Shown here: piece after piece, positions 53,389 to 62,689 of the stretch
Position numbering within the stretch: position 1 is the first letter of the stretch
Layout of the letters: each line of letters starts with the position of its first letter
Assembly: GCA_002842035.1 (NCBI GenBank)
Contig: PHBP01000007.1
Coordinates: 86,305-150,304, forward strand
DNA length: 64,000 nucleotides
Reading direction: 5' to 3'
DNA from: Candidatus Cloacimonetes bacterium HGW-Cloacimonetes-2
GTDB lineage: Bacteria; Cloacimonadota; Cloacimonadia; Cloacimonadales; Cloacimonadaceae
Program-made: the position numbers and the translations under genes
The notes under the pieces: model-generated
Told to the model about the DNA's origin: nothing
The model's input: the letters and a program-made list of their open reading frames with translations, nothing else
Database searches by the model: none

Positions 53389-54332
53389 CAGTGACCCTGT
53401 CCACCCGTTAATTCATCAAGGTGTTCCAATATCCACTTCTCGGCATTCCAGGCAGCCACAGCACCATCAGCAGTGGCAGTAACAACCTGACGGAGCACTG
53501 TCTTGCGGATATCACCGGCAGCATAGATACCGGGGATATTGGTATGCATATTCTCGTCCGTAATCACGAAACCACCACTATCAAGCTCCACACGGGATTC
53601 CAATAGCTGGTTGTTGGGCAGGATGCCTACATAGATGAAGATGCCATCTACAGGAAGCACAGAGACGGTTTCAGTCTTGCGGTTGTAGAGCTCCAGCTCG
53701 GCAACTCTGTCTTCTCCGCGTATCTCCTGGACGACAGTATCCCAGATAAATTCCATCTTGGGGTTCTTGAAAGCACGTTCCTGGATGATCTTCTGAGCGC
53801 GAAGACTATCTCTGCGATGGATCACATAGACTTTCTTGGCAAAGCGGGTAAGAAACATCCCTTCCTCAACGGCTGAATCGCCACCGCCCACGACAGCGAC
53901 GACCTTGTCACGATACAAGGCTCCATCGCAAGTGGCACAATACGACACTCCACGGCCAATCAGGCGTTCCTCACCGGGAACGTTCATCCTGCGGGGATGA
54001 GCTCCGGTGCAAAAGATGATGGATTTGGCACGGTATTTGTCATAACCTGTCTCGACTATCTTGCAGAGACCTTCCAGACCGATGGCTGTCACTTCTTCAT
54101 CGATAAATTTTGCACCAAAGCGTTCAGCTTGCTTCTTCATTCTATCAGTAAGCTCCACGCCATCGATGGCATCCTCAAAACCGGGATAGTTCTCGACTTC
54201 GCTGGTGACAGTGATCTGTCCGCCTACGATTGCTTTCTCAAAGACAGCGGTGTTCAAGCCACCCCGAGCTGCATAAACAGCAGCACTCAAACCGGCAGGA
54301 CCGGCACCTATGATCAATACGTCATAACTCAT
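53388..54332 (-). CDS. trxB: Thioredoxin-disulfide reductase
   Basis: 314 residues. FAD-binding GAGPAGLSAAVYA at the N-terminus, redox pair C-A-T-C (about 136-139), NADPH-binding GGGDSAVEEG and the terminal FAD motif YAAGDI are all present. It lies 12 bp after glmS. A ferredoxin-dependent variant is unlikely because the NADPH motif is intact. Confidence 0.95.
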   Translation of the reverse strand: MSYDVLIIGAGPAGLSAAVYAARGGLNTAVFEKAIVGGQITVTSEVENYPGFEDAIDGVELTDRMKKQAERFGAKFIDEEVTAIGLEGLCKIVETGYDKYRAKSIIFCTGAHPRRMNVPGEERLIGRGVSYCATCDGALYRDKVVAVVGGGDSAVEEGMFLTRFAKKVYVIHRRDSLRAQKIIQERAFKNPKMEFIWDTVVQEIRGEDRVAELELYNRKTETVSVLPVDGIFIYVGILPNNQLLESRVELDSGGFVITDENMHTNIPGIYAAGDIRKTVLRQVVTATADGAVAAWNAEKWILEHLDELTGGQGH

Positions 54333-54344
54333 TTCTATTCCTCT

Positions 54345-56180
54345 TTATTCAACAGTAACGCTTTTTGCCAGGTTACGGGGCTGATCAACATCAAGACCCC
54401 TCAGATCTGCCACGTGATAAGCCAGGAGTTGTAGCGGGATCACTGCCAGCAATGGCTGAAGATTGTTCAAAGTATCAGGGATAAAGATGGTGTGCTCGGA
54501 GATCGCAGCCAGCCGGGTATCACCCTGTGTGGCGATGGTGATTAATCTGGCTTTACGGGCTCTTACTTCCTGGAGATTGGAGTAAACCTTGTCATAGAGG
54601 GGATCACTGGTAGCAATCGCAACCACAGGCATACTCTCATCTATCAGGGCAATAGGACCGTGCTTCATCTCTGCAGAGGGATAGCCTTCTGCATGGATAT
54701 AAGATATCTCCTTGAGCTTTAAAGCCCCTTCCAGGGCCACAGGGAAGTTGACTCCTCTCCCAAGGTACAAGGCATTGGTCGAATCCTTGATAGACTCTGC
54801 AATACTACGAATCTTGTCATTCATAGCCAGGATCTCTTCGACCTTGCCCGGGATGCGTTCCAGCTCTTTGATGTAATCCATCCCCTGCACAGTCGAGAGT
54901 GATCTCATCCTACCCAAAAGGATTGCCAAAAGGGTCAGGATTGTCACTTGGGAGGTAAAAGCCTTGGTAGAAGCTACACCTATCTCGCTGCCTGCGTGGA
55001 TATAAGTACCACCATTTGATTCTCTGGCGATGCTGGAGCCGACTACATTGGTGATCCCAAGGACTGTCGCTCCCTTGGCTTTTGCCTCTCTCAAGGCTGC
55101 CAGAGTGTCCGCTGTCTCACCCGACTGACTGATCACAAAGACCAGTGTATCATCAGGAATGATGGGATTCCGATATCTATACTCGGAGGCATACTCCACC
55201 TGCACAGGTATCCTTGCCATATCTTCAATAATGTATTTACCGATCAACCCGGCATGATAAGATGTCCCACAGGCGATCAGATGTATCTGCTTGATCTTAC
55301 GCAGCTCGGAGGAGGGTTGATTGAGCCCACCCAGCCGGCTGGTACCGATCAATTCATTGATCCTGCCACGGAAGGCATTGCCGATTGTAATAGGCTGCTC
55401 AAAGATCTCCTTGAGCATAAAGTGCTTGAATTCTCCCTTTTCAATCGCGGAGATATCCCAATCTACCTCGGACACTGTGTGTTCCACAGGCTTCTTATCG
55501 AGGTTGCTTACTTCGTAGCTATCCTCTCTGACTATACAAAGCTCATTATCACTGAGATAGATCACCCGCTTGGTATGGATCACTATAGCAGAGACATCAC
55601 TGGCAATAAAGTGTTCTTGATCGCCAATACCGATCACAATGGGGCTGCCCTTGCGCACTGCGATCAACTGATCCGGATCGTTCTGCGAGATCACAACCAA
55701 GCCGTAGGTGCCTTCCACCCTCTTCATAGCTTCACGGACAGCGTCCGCCAGGCTGGCTTCGCTCTTCCTGAATTGCTCAATCAGGTGTACAACTATCTCG
55801 GTATCTGTCTGGCTTACAAACTTGTGACCCAGCTTGACCAATTGCTCTTTAAGAAGCTGGTAATTTTCTATGATGCCATTGTGGACTATCGCCAGTTCAC
55901 CCGAGCAATCCAAATGTGGATGCGCATTGATCTCCGTAGCTTCGCCGTGAGTAGCCCAGCGTGTATGCGCGATTGCCATATTGCCAGCGCATTTGCTTGG
56001 CTCCGGAAGGCTGCGTTCCAGCTCAATAATCTTGCCTTGTTTTTTATAAACTGCCAGCTTGCCATCATTGATCAGCGCAGTACCGGAGCTATCATATCCC
56101 CGATACTCCAGACGCTTCAAGGCTTCTATTACGATTGGCAGTGCATTTCTTTTCCCGATGTATCCAACGATGCCGCACAT
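54345..56180 (-). CDS. glmS: Glucosamine-6-phosphate synthase GlmS
   Basis: 611 residues. It converts fructose-6-phosphate and glutamine to glucosamine-6-phosphate for peptidoglycan and LPS. The start must be ATG 56180, because the mature N-terminus Cys-Gly-Ile-Val provides the glutaminase nucleophile; GAGGAG lies upstream, and the upstream in-frame ATG at 56306 is inside the permease gene. The glutaminase domain (1-240) and two SIS domains (from about 290, SGETADT and AEGYPSAEMKHGP) are present. The start overlaps the permease stop by one base, which leaves no room for a glmS ribozyme. Confidence 0.96.
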   Translation of the reverse strand: MCGIVGYIGKRNALPIVIEALKRLEYRGYDSSGTALINDGKLAVYKKQGKIIELERSLPEPSKCAGNMAIAHTRWATHGEATEINAHPHLDCSGELAIVHNGIIENYQLLKEQLVKLGHKFVSQTDTEIVVHLIEQFRKSEASLADAVREAMKRVEGTYGLVVISQNDPDQLIAVRKGSPIVIGIGDQEHFIASDVSAIVIHTKRVIYLSDNELCIVREDSYEVSNLDKKPVEHTVSEVDWDISAIEKGEFKHFMLKEIFEQPITIGNAFRGRINELIGTSRLGGLNQPSSELRKIKQIHLIACGTSYHAGLIGKYIIEDMARIPVQVEYASEYRYRNPIIPDDTLVFVISQSGETADTLAALREAKAKGATVLGITNVVGSSIARESNGGTYIHAGSEIGVASTKAFTSQVTILTLLAILLGRMRSLSTVQGMDYIKELERIPGKVEEILAMNDKIRSIAESIKDSTNALYLGRGVNFPVALEGALKLKEISYIHAEGYPSAEMKHGPIALIDESMPVVAIATSDPLYDKVYSNLQEVRARKARLITIATQGDTRLAAISEHTIFIPDTLNNLQPLLAVIPLQLLAYHVADLRGLDVDQPRNLAKSVTVE

Positions 56181-58180
56181 CAGCTGTTCTCCTCTGTTTT
56201 GCTTACCCTGTGAAATAGATAAAGGGCTCCAGAGAATATAATCAAAGCAGGTATGGCAAGCCAGATCCTTAACGCATCTCCCCCTGAGGAGAGATATTTC
56301 ATCCATGGCTTATCCGCAAAACTCACCAGCACCAATGCCAAGCCGTTGTTGATCGTATGAGATAACATACTGTTGTAGATCGAGCCCGAGCGGATGGTAA
56401 GATAACCCAGGAGCAAGCCCAGGAAAAAGACCGGCACAAACCTGAAAGGATCAAGGTGAAAAGCCGCAAACAACAAAGCCGTAATCCATACAGTTGTCGA
56501 CTTGCTCTTACCCTCAAAGAATCTGGGGAAAAAGCCGCGGAACATCAGCTCTTCACAGATACCCGGAGCTACAGCTATTACCAGGAATTGCTGCCAGAGC
56601 GGCATCTTCATCTGGAATAGCCTGCCCAGTTGCTCCAGATACTCACTGGGGAAAGGAAAGAAGTGATCGATCAATTGACTCAATAGCGAGACCAGGATTG
56701 CTGCAGGGATCGCCATAAAAGGCACCAAAATGATCTCTTTGAGCCGCGGAGCTTTGAGCCGCAGCACTTCCTTGCTATTCTGTTTGAGCAATCTCAAAGT
56801 CAAAAGCACAGGCAGAGCTATGAGCAGAATCTGAGTTTGCACCAGTCCTTTTGCCAGATCCTGCTTCTGCATCGAGCCGCCGAGGTAAAACAAAAGCACC
56901 AGAGCGATCACAAAGAAGACCAGTCCATTATAGGGATTGAAGAAACTGCGTTTATTGCTGCGAATGCTTTTGATGCTGCTGTCGTCTTCAGTCCTAAAGA
57001 GCACACCTTCAGAATTGAATAGCTTGATAGTTGCCCAGATCGCCAGGACATCCAGCACCAGTGTCGAGCCTATCGTGATCAATAGATGCGAGATCTGAAA
57101 ATCCCCAATCATCACTGCCTTAAAGAGCAAGGATATATTGATGATCGGGATCAGAGCCATTAGATTGTTAAACTCAAATGCCGGGAAGAAACTGATCATC
57201 GCCAGCAGCATAGATACTGTTAAAAGCGGCTGTTCATAAGATCTCGCTTCCTTCATATTGCGCGAGAAAGTCGAGATTGAGAGCAGGATTGCCGCAAACA
57301 GCGTTGCCAGCGGAATCAGAGCCAAAAAGAGTATAAGGAAGCTATTCAGAGGCAAGCTTACACCCGCTGTCTCCAAGCCGGATTGTGATGCCATATACTT
57401 GGCAGAAAAGAACAGAGAGACCAGATTGACCAAGACATTTACCATCGCTATTGTAATGATGGTAAGATACTTGCCCACAACTATCTCCGTCCTCTGAGCA
57501 CTCGATACCAAAAGAGTCTCCAGAGTCCTGCGTTCCTTCTCCCCCGCCACCAGGTCTGCAGCCACTACCGATGCACCGGACAAGAGCAGAATGATCAAAA
57601 GATACGGCAAGATCATCCCCAGGATAGTGCCCAGCTTCTTCTGAGCAGTAGAGACATCAAATTCCGCAATTCTGACCATATTCAAGAGATTGGGATTGAG
57701 CCCGCTACGTCTCAGCTCCTGCTCTACCACTTTCTTCTCGGAATCGTTGATACTGCGGTTGATCTTCCCGATCAGCATCTGCCCCTGTTCGTCTGATTTA
57801 TCAAATCTTACGCCAATCTTGTAGCTCCGAAGCTGATCTTCACCCAGTGAATCTGTAATACTCACGATAGCTTGAATCTCTTTCTCGGCAAAGAGCTGCT
57901 CCGAAGCAGCATTGTATGGCAGATACTTAAAAAACTCAATCCCCTCCAGCCCCTTGATCAGTTCGCGGCTGGTATCGTTGTTCACGCTATCGGCAATTGC
58001 TATGGTAGCGCCTTTTTCTTCCAATTTTACGGATTGCCGGCTCATCAACGAGCTAAAGCCCACAAAGATCAAAGGATACAGAATGATAGGCAAAAGTATG
58101 GTGGTAAAGAGGGTGCGCTTGTCACGCAGCATCTCCAGGAGTTCTTTGCGATAGACCGTGATGATATTTCTAAAACTCAT
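56180..58180 (-). CDS. ABC-2 permease fused to a CPBP intramembrane protease
   Basis: 666 residues. The N-terminal two thirds are an ABC-2/NatB-like permease: helix 1, a large extracytoplasmic domain (about 45-170), then five helices starting around 180, with GEKERRTLETLL between helices. The C-terminal part is a CPBP (CAAX protease/bacteriocin-processing) domain with EELMFRG, a following F-H in FAAFHLDP, and HTINNGLAL. Its ATPase is the preceding gene (11-bp overlap). Known relatives export Na+ or peptides. The protease may process an exported or immunity-related peptide, but no such peptide gene is seen nearby. Confidence 0.88.
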   Translation of the reverse strand: MSFRNIITVYRKELLEMLRDKRTLFTTILLPIILYPLIFVGFSSLMSRQSVKLEEKGATIAIADSVNNDTSRELIKGLEGIEFFKYLPYNAASEQLFAEKEIQAIVSITDSLGEDQLRSYKIGVRFDKSDEQGQMLIGKINRSINDSEKKVVEQELRRSGLNPNLLNMVRIAEFDVSTAQKKLGTILGMILPYLLIILLLSGASVVAADLVAGEKERRTLETLLVSSAQRTEIVVGKYLTIITIAMVNVLVNLVSLFFSAKYMASQSGLETAGVSLPLNSFLILFLALIPLATLFAAILLSISTFSRNMKEARSYEQPLLTVSMLLAMISFFPAFEFNNLMALIPIINISLLFKAVMIGDFQISHLLITIGSTLVLDVLAIWATIKLFNSEGVLFRTEDDSSIKSIRSNKRSFFNPYNGLVFFVIALVLLFYLGGSMQKQDLAKGLVQTQILLIALPVLLTLRLLKQNSKEVLRLKAPRLKEIILVPFMAIPAAILVSLLSQLIDHFFPFPSEYLEQLGRLFQMKMPLWQQFLVIAVAPGICEELMFRGFFPRFFEGKSKSTTVWITALLFAAFHLDPFRFVPVFFLGLLLGYLTIRSGSIYNSMLSHTINNGLALVLVSFADKPWMKYLSSGGDALRIWLAIPALIIFSGALYLFHRVSKTEENS

Positions 58181-58937
58181 TGTGCTTCAACTCCATATCC
58201 TGATTTTGCCGGTTCACATAAAAGACAAAGACATCGTCCAGATCACTGGCGCCGGATTCTGCTCGCAGGTCGTCCAAAGTGCCATTTGCCAAAAGCTGTC
58301 CCTTGTGGATCATCACTATCCGATCCGCCAATCGCTCCGCTTCCCTCATAATATGTGTAGAGAAAAGCACGCATTTGCCTCTCTCTTTGCAACTGCGGAT
58401 AAAGGACACGATATTCCTGGCAGTCAGGATATCAAGCCCGGATGTAGGCTCGTCAAAGATCATCACCGGTGGATCGTGGATAATAGATCTTACGATGGAG
58501 ACTTTCTGCTTCATCCCGCTGGACAGCAGATCGATCTTCTTGTCCATAAAGTCTTTCATATCCAGCAAGTCCGCCATCTCATCGATACGCTGGTTGATCT
58601 GTCTCTGTTCCAGCCCATAAAGCCTGCCAAAATAGGTGATAAACTCCCTGGGACGCAGACGGTTGTACAAGCCGGTATCCCCCGAGAGAAAGCCCAGATT
58701 TTCCCTTACTTTCTGAGGGTCTTTCACGATGTCCCAGCCCTGGATGCGCGCTGTGCCACTGATAGGCTTGAAGACGGTAGATAGTATGCGCATCGTGGTA
58801 GTCTTACCGGCGCCATTGACGCCCAAAAGGCATACGATTTCTCCATCCCGCGCTTCAAAGCTGACATCATTTACTGCATAGTAGGTCGAGCCATCTTTTT
58901 TGGGGAAGCCCTTTACCAAATTCATTACTTCTATCAT
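58170..58937 (-). CDS. ABC transporter ATP-binding protein (NatA-like)
   Basis: 255 residues. Walker A GVNGAGKTTTMRIL, Q-loop region LSGDTGLYNRL, signature LSSGMKQKV, Walker B VMIFDEPTSGLD and the switch histidine in LFSTHIMRE are all present. The ATG has GGAG upstream. It overlaps the permease by 11 bp and heads the six-gene string to GT9. Confidence 0.94.
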   Translation of the reverse strand: MIEVMNLVKGFPKKDGSTYYAVNDVSFEARDGEIVCLLGVNGAGKTTTMRILSTVFKPISGTARIQGWDIVKDPQKVRENLGFLSGDTGLYNRLRPREFITYFGRLYGLEQRQINQRIDEMADLLDMKDFMDKKIDLLSSGMKQKVSIVRSIIHDPPVMIFDEPTSGLDILTARNIVSFIRSCKERGKCVLFSTHIMREAERLADRIVMIHKGQLLANGTLDDLRAESGASDLDDVFVFYVNRQNQDMELKHNEF

Positions 58938-59067
58938 CAGATCTCCATAATAATACTCATAAGGGCTAAGGTTTTGGATAGCGGCTTTTTGTCGAGATTT
59001 TTCTGTAGCGATAGTATCTAATGCTCCACCTGATTTGTATCGTCAAATCCACCCGGATTATCCGGGC

Positions 59068-59095
59068 AAAAAAAAAGAGGGGGCGGGGAGCCCCC
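59068..59095 (-). terminator. Terminator of the duplicated-CXXC gene
   Basis: On the minus strand, stem GGGGGC/GCCCCC (59095-59090 with 59084-59079) and a 5-base loop, then TC and about nine T residues. A (GT)6 run (59096-59107) flanks it. Confidence 0.85.
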
Positions 59096-59129
59096 GTGTG
59101 TGTGTGTTGAGGTATGTGTCGAAGCTTAA

Positions 59130-59465
59130 TTATTGAAATTCATCACAATGCCAGACTCCACCCCGGATGTATTTGAGGGGACAGATATCCCTGCGCTGGC
59201 ACTGGGCACAAAGACCGTGGAGATCATCTTCCTCGTCGTGGTCGTTACTCATACCAATGGTGGTTACGCTCAGGACAGGGACATCGTCGTTGGCAGCCCG
59301 ATAATCGTCGCATTCATATACAAAGCCGGAATCATCGTTCAAAGCACAGCTAAATCTGCTCTCGCAGTATGCGCAGATGCCATTACGATTGAAGGCCTTA
59401 TCCAGGAAATCCTGGGGGATATAGCCTTGAATCTCGACTTTTTTGAGGACGGTTCTGGTTGCCAA
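59130..59465 (-). CDS. Small protein with two cysteine-cluster repeats
   Basis: Not recognised. 111 residues with no signal peptide. Two homologous modules of about 28 residues, each C-x2-C-x5-C-x(n)-C-D: one at about 31-55 (GICAYCESRFSCAL then YECDDY) and one at about 84-111 (GLCAQCQRRDICPL then WHCDEF). They are joined by an acidic linker (NDHDEEDD). Four cysteines per module fit one zinc or an Fe-S cluster each. It stands alone, transcribed opposite to glnS. It may be a redox or nucleic-acid-binding adaptor; unproven. Confidence 0.8.
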   Translation of the reverse strand: MATRTVLKKVEIQGYIPQDFLDKAFNRNGICAYCESRFSCALNDDSGFVYECDDYRAANDDVPVLSVTTIGMSNDHDEEDDLHGLCAQCQRRDICPLKYIRGGVWHCDEFQ

Positions 59466-59741
59466 AACTCAACTCCACTTTCTTTATTTTCTTTATATAG
59501 TTGCAGTATCTGAGCCAATTAAGGATTGTCACATTATTGATTCGCTATCTCTTTACATAATATAGCTTTATCAACGACAGCCATTCCACATATACCCATC
59601 TGAGCTGTCCACTTTTTCGCTGATCTTTTCCCCACTGGGTATTTTTTACCCAGTTCTCCCGAGCCCTTGCCATAGATATTGCACTTGACGAATTTGCGCC
59701 AAAGCTCAGTTTTGCACCAAAGATTTCCAAAGGAATTCATT
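59466..59741 (+). promoter_or_regulatory. Divergent intergenic region with glnS leader hairpin
   Basis: No gene is seen. It holds a possible glnS promoter (TTGATT 59537-59542, TAATAT 59558-59563, 15-base spacer) and a perfect 8-bp hairpin with a T5 loop (59634-59641 with 59647-59654) in the glnS leader. The hairpin lacks a T-run after it. Confidence 0.4.
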
Positions 59742-61421
59742 ATGAACGAAAAAGAAAGTACAGGCGTATCCAATTTCATACGCAATATCATAGACAAAGA
59801 CCTCGCCAGCGGCAAGCACGTGAAGATCATCACCCGCTTTCCGCCCGAGCCAAACGGCTATTTGCATATCGGCCACACAAAATCCATCTGTCTCAATTTT
59901 GGTATAGCCAGAGATTACAATGGCATCTGTCACCTCAGGTTTGACGACACCAATCCCGAAGCCGAGGATGTGGAATATGTCGATAGTATTATGGAAGATA
60001 TCCGTTGGCTGGGCTGGGACTGGGGCACCAAGCTCTTTTTTGCCTCGGATTACTATGATAAGCTCTATGATTATGCCGAAATCCTGATCAAAGACGGCAA
60101 AGCCTTTGTCTGCGACCTATCTCCAGAAGAGATGAACAAGATGCGTGGAACCCTTACCCAAGCTGGCACAGAAAGCCCCTGGCGCAATCGCTCCGCCCAG
60201 GAAAATCTCGATCTCTTCCGCCGGATGAAAGCCGGTGAATTCGATGAAGGTACCAAGACTCTGCGTGCCAAGATAGATATGGCTTCTGGCAATATCAACA
60301 TGCGCGATCCGGTAATATATCGCATCAAAAAGGCACATCACCACCGCACCGGTGACAAGTGGTGCATCTACCCTATGTATGATTATACTCACTGCATTTC
60401 TGACGCTCTGGAAGGTATTACCCACAGCATCTGCACCCTGGAATTTGAAGATCACAGACCGCTATACGATTGGATTCTGGATCAGCTTCCCGTGCCTTGC
60501 CACCCCCAACAGATAGAATTTGCCCGCCTCAATATGACCTACACTGTGATGAGTAAACGTTTACTGCTCACCCTGGTAAAAGATGGCCACGTAAATGGTT
60601 GGGACGATCCTCGTATGCCCACAGTTGCCGGAATGCGCCGCAGAGGATTCCCTGCTGCAGCCCTGCGCGAACTCTCAGAACGCATTGGAGTCGCCAAAGC
60701 CTCCAGCATTGTAGATTTTGAGCTGCTGCAATTCTGCGTCCGCGAAGAGCTGAATAAGACTGCCAAACGCGTGATGGCGGTGCTCGATCCGCTGGAAGTC
60801 GAAATTGAAAACTATCCCGATGGTAAAATTGAGTATCTTGAGGCTGATAACAATCCTGAAGATCCTTCTGCCGGAAAGAGATTGATCCCCTTCGGTCGCC
60901 ATCTGCTGATCGAACGCTATGATTTCTCGGAAGAACCGGTCAAAGGCTGGTTCCGCCTCGCTCCGGGTGCTGAAGTTCGCTTCAAACACGCCTATTACAT
61001 CACCTGCAAGGAAGTGCTCAAGGATGCCTCAGGCAATATCACCAAGCTCATTTGTAGCTATGATCCGGCTTCCAAGGGCGGCTGGAGCCAGGATGGACGC
61101 AAGATCAAAGGTACCGTGCATTGGCTCTGCAAAGACACTGCTATCAATATCGAGACAAGGCTTTACAGCCATCTCTTCAAAGTAGAGGATCCAATGTCTT
61201 GTGAAGAAGGAAAGACCTTCCTGGATTACCTCGATCCCGACTCGCTGGTGACCAAACAAGCCTGGGGAGAGCCCTCCCTGAGTGAAGCCAAAGCCTCCGA
61301 TGCTTTCCAATTCCTCAGATTGGCTTATTTCACTGCTGATTACGATACCACGACGGACAAGCCTGTCTTCAACCGCGTCGTAACTCTCAAAGATAGCTGG
61401 ACAAAGAAAGGCAAAGCCTGA
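59742..61421 (+). CDS. glnS: Glutaminyl-tRNA synthetase
   Basis: 559 residues, class I. RFPPEPNGYLHIGHTKS carries the HIGH motif and V-M-S-K-R the KMSKS variant; LRFDDTNPEAED is typical of the GlnRS/GluRS group. The C-terminal anticodon domains (from about 340) are of the GlnRS double-barrel kind. The start is ATG 59742 with AAAGGA upstream rather than the earlier in-frame ATG at 59679. Its presence means glutamine is charged directly, at least in part, rather than only via Glu-tRNA(Gln) amidation. Confidence 0.95.
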   Translation: MNEKESTGVSNFIRNIIDKDLASGKHVKIITRFPPEPNGYLHIGHTKSICLNFGIARDYNGICHLRFDDTNPEAEDVEYVDSIMEDIRWLGWDWGTKLFFASDYYDKLYDYAEILIKDGKAFVCDLSPEEMNKMRGTLTQAGTESPWRNRSAQENLDLFRRMKAGEFDEGTKTLRAKIDMASGNINMRDPVIYRIKKAHHHRTGDKWCIYPMYDYTHCISDALEGITHSICTLEFEDHRPLYDWILDQLPVPCHPQQIEFARLNMTYTVMSKRLLLTLVKDGHVNGWDDPRMPTVAGMRRRGFPAAALRELSERIGVAKASSIVDFELLQFCVREELNKTAKRVMAVLDPLEVEIENYPDGKIEYLEADNNPEDPSAGKRLIPFGRHLLIERYDFSEEPVKGWFRLAPGAEVRFKHAYYITCKEVLKDASGNITKLICSYDPASKGGWSQDGRKIKGTVHWLCKDTAINIETRLYSHLFKVEDPMSCEEGKTFLDYLDPDSLVTKQAWGEPSLSEAKASDAFQFLRLAYFTADYDTTTDKPVFNRVVTLKDSWTKKGKA

Positions 61422-61440
61422 TTTCCCACAAATTCTTATT

Positions 61441-61487
61441 GATCACTCCGGCTTGATGCAAAGGCAAAATTCCGGAGTGATCTTTTT
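61441..61487 (+). terminator. glnS terminator
   Basis: A perfect 11-bp stem (61441-61451 with 61472-61482), a 20-base loop, then five T residues. Repeat element copy E begins 14 bases later. Confidence 0.9.
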
Positions 61488-61501
61488 ACTTGCTGCTTGA
61501 T

Positions 61502-61605
61502 AGGATGCTTGTATCCTGCTTGTATCCTGCTTCAATCCTGCATGCCGATGCAGGACTGAGCTGCCCTGTAAGTACTTAGCATCGTTTCATCCAGGTGGAG
61601 CGCAT
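61502..61605 (+). repeat. 11-bp-unit intergenic repeat element, copy E
   Basis: AGGATGC, units TTGTATCCTGC (61509), TTGTATCCTGC (61520) and TTCAATCCTGC (61531), variant ATGCCGATGCA (61542), then the right arm (61553-61605) with TAGCATCGTTTCATCCA identical to copy A. The stretch 61606-61720 shows one more loose half unit (ATCCTGCTTG, about 61645) and no gene. Confidence 0.9.
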
Positions 61606-61720
61606 AGATCTATCTGTTGTGACGCTTTACGGCGCCAGCCCTCATCCTGCTTGCCGAAACCCTCATTATATCATTAATTCTCAGCTATGGTTTTTTGTAG
61701 TTAAAGCCATAAAATATCAT

Positions 61721-61749
61721 TTGCTTAGAAGCTATGATCTGCGTATTCT
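61721..61749 (+). promoter_or_regulatory. Promoter of the DOMON gene
   Basis: TTGCTT (61721-61726), a 17-base spacer and TATTCT (61744-61749). Confidence 0.55.
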
Positions 61750-61783
61750 ATGATTATCCAGTAATTAGATAGGAGATACTCAA

Positions 61784-62599
61784 GTGAATAAGATATATAT
61801 TGCTTTACTTTTAGCGCTGATCATACCTGTTTCGATGCTTGTGGCGGATACCCCCTGGCAAAGCAGTTCTGCCGGTGGAGTGACCTTTGAATACCGGGTT
61901 AGCCAGGATAGCCAAAGCCTGGAAGGAAAAGTATCCGCTGCTACAACCGGTTGGGTGGCAGTAGGCTTTGATCCCAGCTCTGTAATGCGCAACGCTAATA
62001 TCATCATAGGATACGTAAGCGGAGGTAATCCAATGATCCGCGATGACTGGGGTACATCCAATACTTCTCATGCCTCGGATATCAGTTTGGGCGGCAGTAG
62101 CAACGTAACACTTGTGCAAGGAACGGAATCCGCAGGGACTACTATGCTGCACTTTCTGATTCCGCTCGATAGCCAGGATCAATATGACAAAGATTTGGCA
62201 ATCGGACAGACCTACAATATCATCCTGGCAAGGGGCGCCAATAATGCGGATAATTATACCGGGCAGCATACCGGGGCAGGCTTTGCCTCGATCACTCTGC
62301 AAGCGCCGGTGAGCAACGCAGACGATGGGTTAATCTATGCCAAAAGCCGTCTGATCGCCAATTATCCCAATCCATTTAATCCGCAGACGACTATCCGCTA
62401 TTACCTGGCAGAGCCCGCTAGTCTGGAGCTGAGTATATACAATAACCGCGGTCAGCTTGTCCTGCGCGATTCCTTCGGTCAGGCCGCGGGTGAATACAGC
62501 TATCTCTGGCAGGCAGATGCGCTACCCAGCGGAAGCTATATCGTAAGGATGAATACTCCCAAATCCAGCTCCAGCCTGCGCATCAACCTGGTCAAATGA
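61784..62599 (+). CDS. Secreted DOMON-domain protein with C-terminal sorting domain
   Basis: 271 residues. Signal peptide (1-21), a DOMON domain (about 22-170; VTFEYRVSQDSQ, GWVAVGFDP, ANIIIGYV and the late GHT-like HTGAGFASI), then the FlgD-like/type-IX-like sorting domain (about 190-271: ANYPNPFNPQTTIRYYL, YNNRGQLVLRD, PSGSYIVRM). DOMON domains bind haem or sugars, so a secreted redox or ligand-binding protein is likely. It has a GTG start with TAGGAGAT upstream. It converges with a DUF5777-like barrel gene. Confidence 0.9.
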   Translation: MNKIYIALLLALIIPVSMLVADTPWQSSSAGGVTFEYRVSQDSQSLEGKVSAATTGWVAVGFDPSSVMRNANIIIGYVSGGNPMIRDDWGTSNTSHASDISLGGSSNVTLVQGTESAGTTMLHFLIPLDSQDQYDKDLAIGQTYNIILARGANNADNYTGQHTGAGFASITLQAPVSNADDGLIYAKSRLIANYPNPFNPQTTIRYYLAEPASLELSIYNNRGQLVLRDSFGQAAGEYSYLWQADALPSGSYIVRMNTPKSSSSLRINLVK

Positions 62600-62635
62600 T
62601 GAACTGATAAGATACACTGATCTTTTACGAATAAT

Positions 62636-62685
62636 GCAAAAAGCCCTCCGTGGACAAGCATAAGTGGTTCACGGAGGGTTATTCT
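62636..62685. terminator. Bidirectional terminator between convergent genes
   Basis: CCCTCCGTG (62644-62652) pairs with 62670-62678, extended by G-T and A-T pairs. On the minus strand the stem is followed by CTTTTT, a good tail; on + the tail is TTATTCTTT, weaker. Confidence 0.75.
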
Positions 62686-62689
62686 TTGT

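Noticed and set aside
56150..56260. glmS ribozyme upstream of glmS
   Set aside because: The region is coding for the end of the permease and the genes overlap by one base.
56180..56306. Longer N-terminus for GlmS
   Set aside because: The catalytic Cys must follow the initiator Met at 56180; the extension lies inside the permease gene.
59096..59107. (GT)6 tract as a phase-variation switch
   Set aside because: It lies outside coding sequence, after the terminator stem, and is short.
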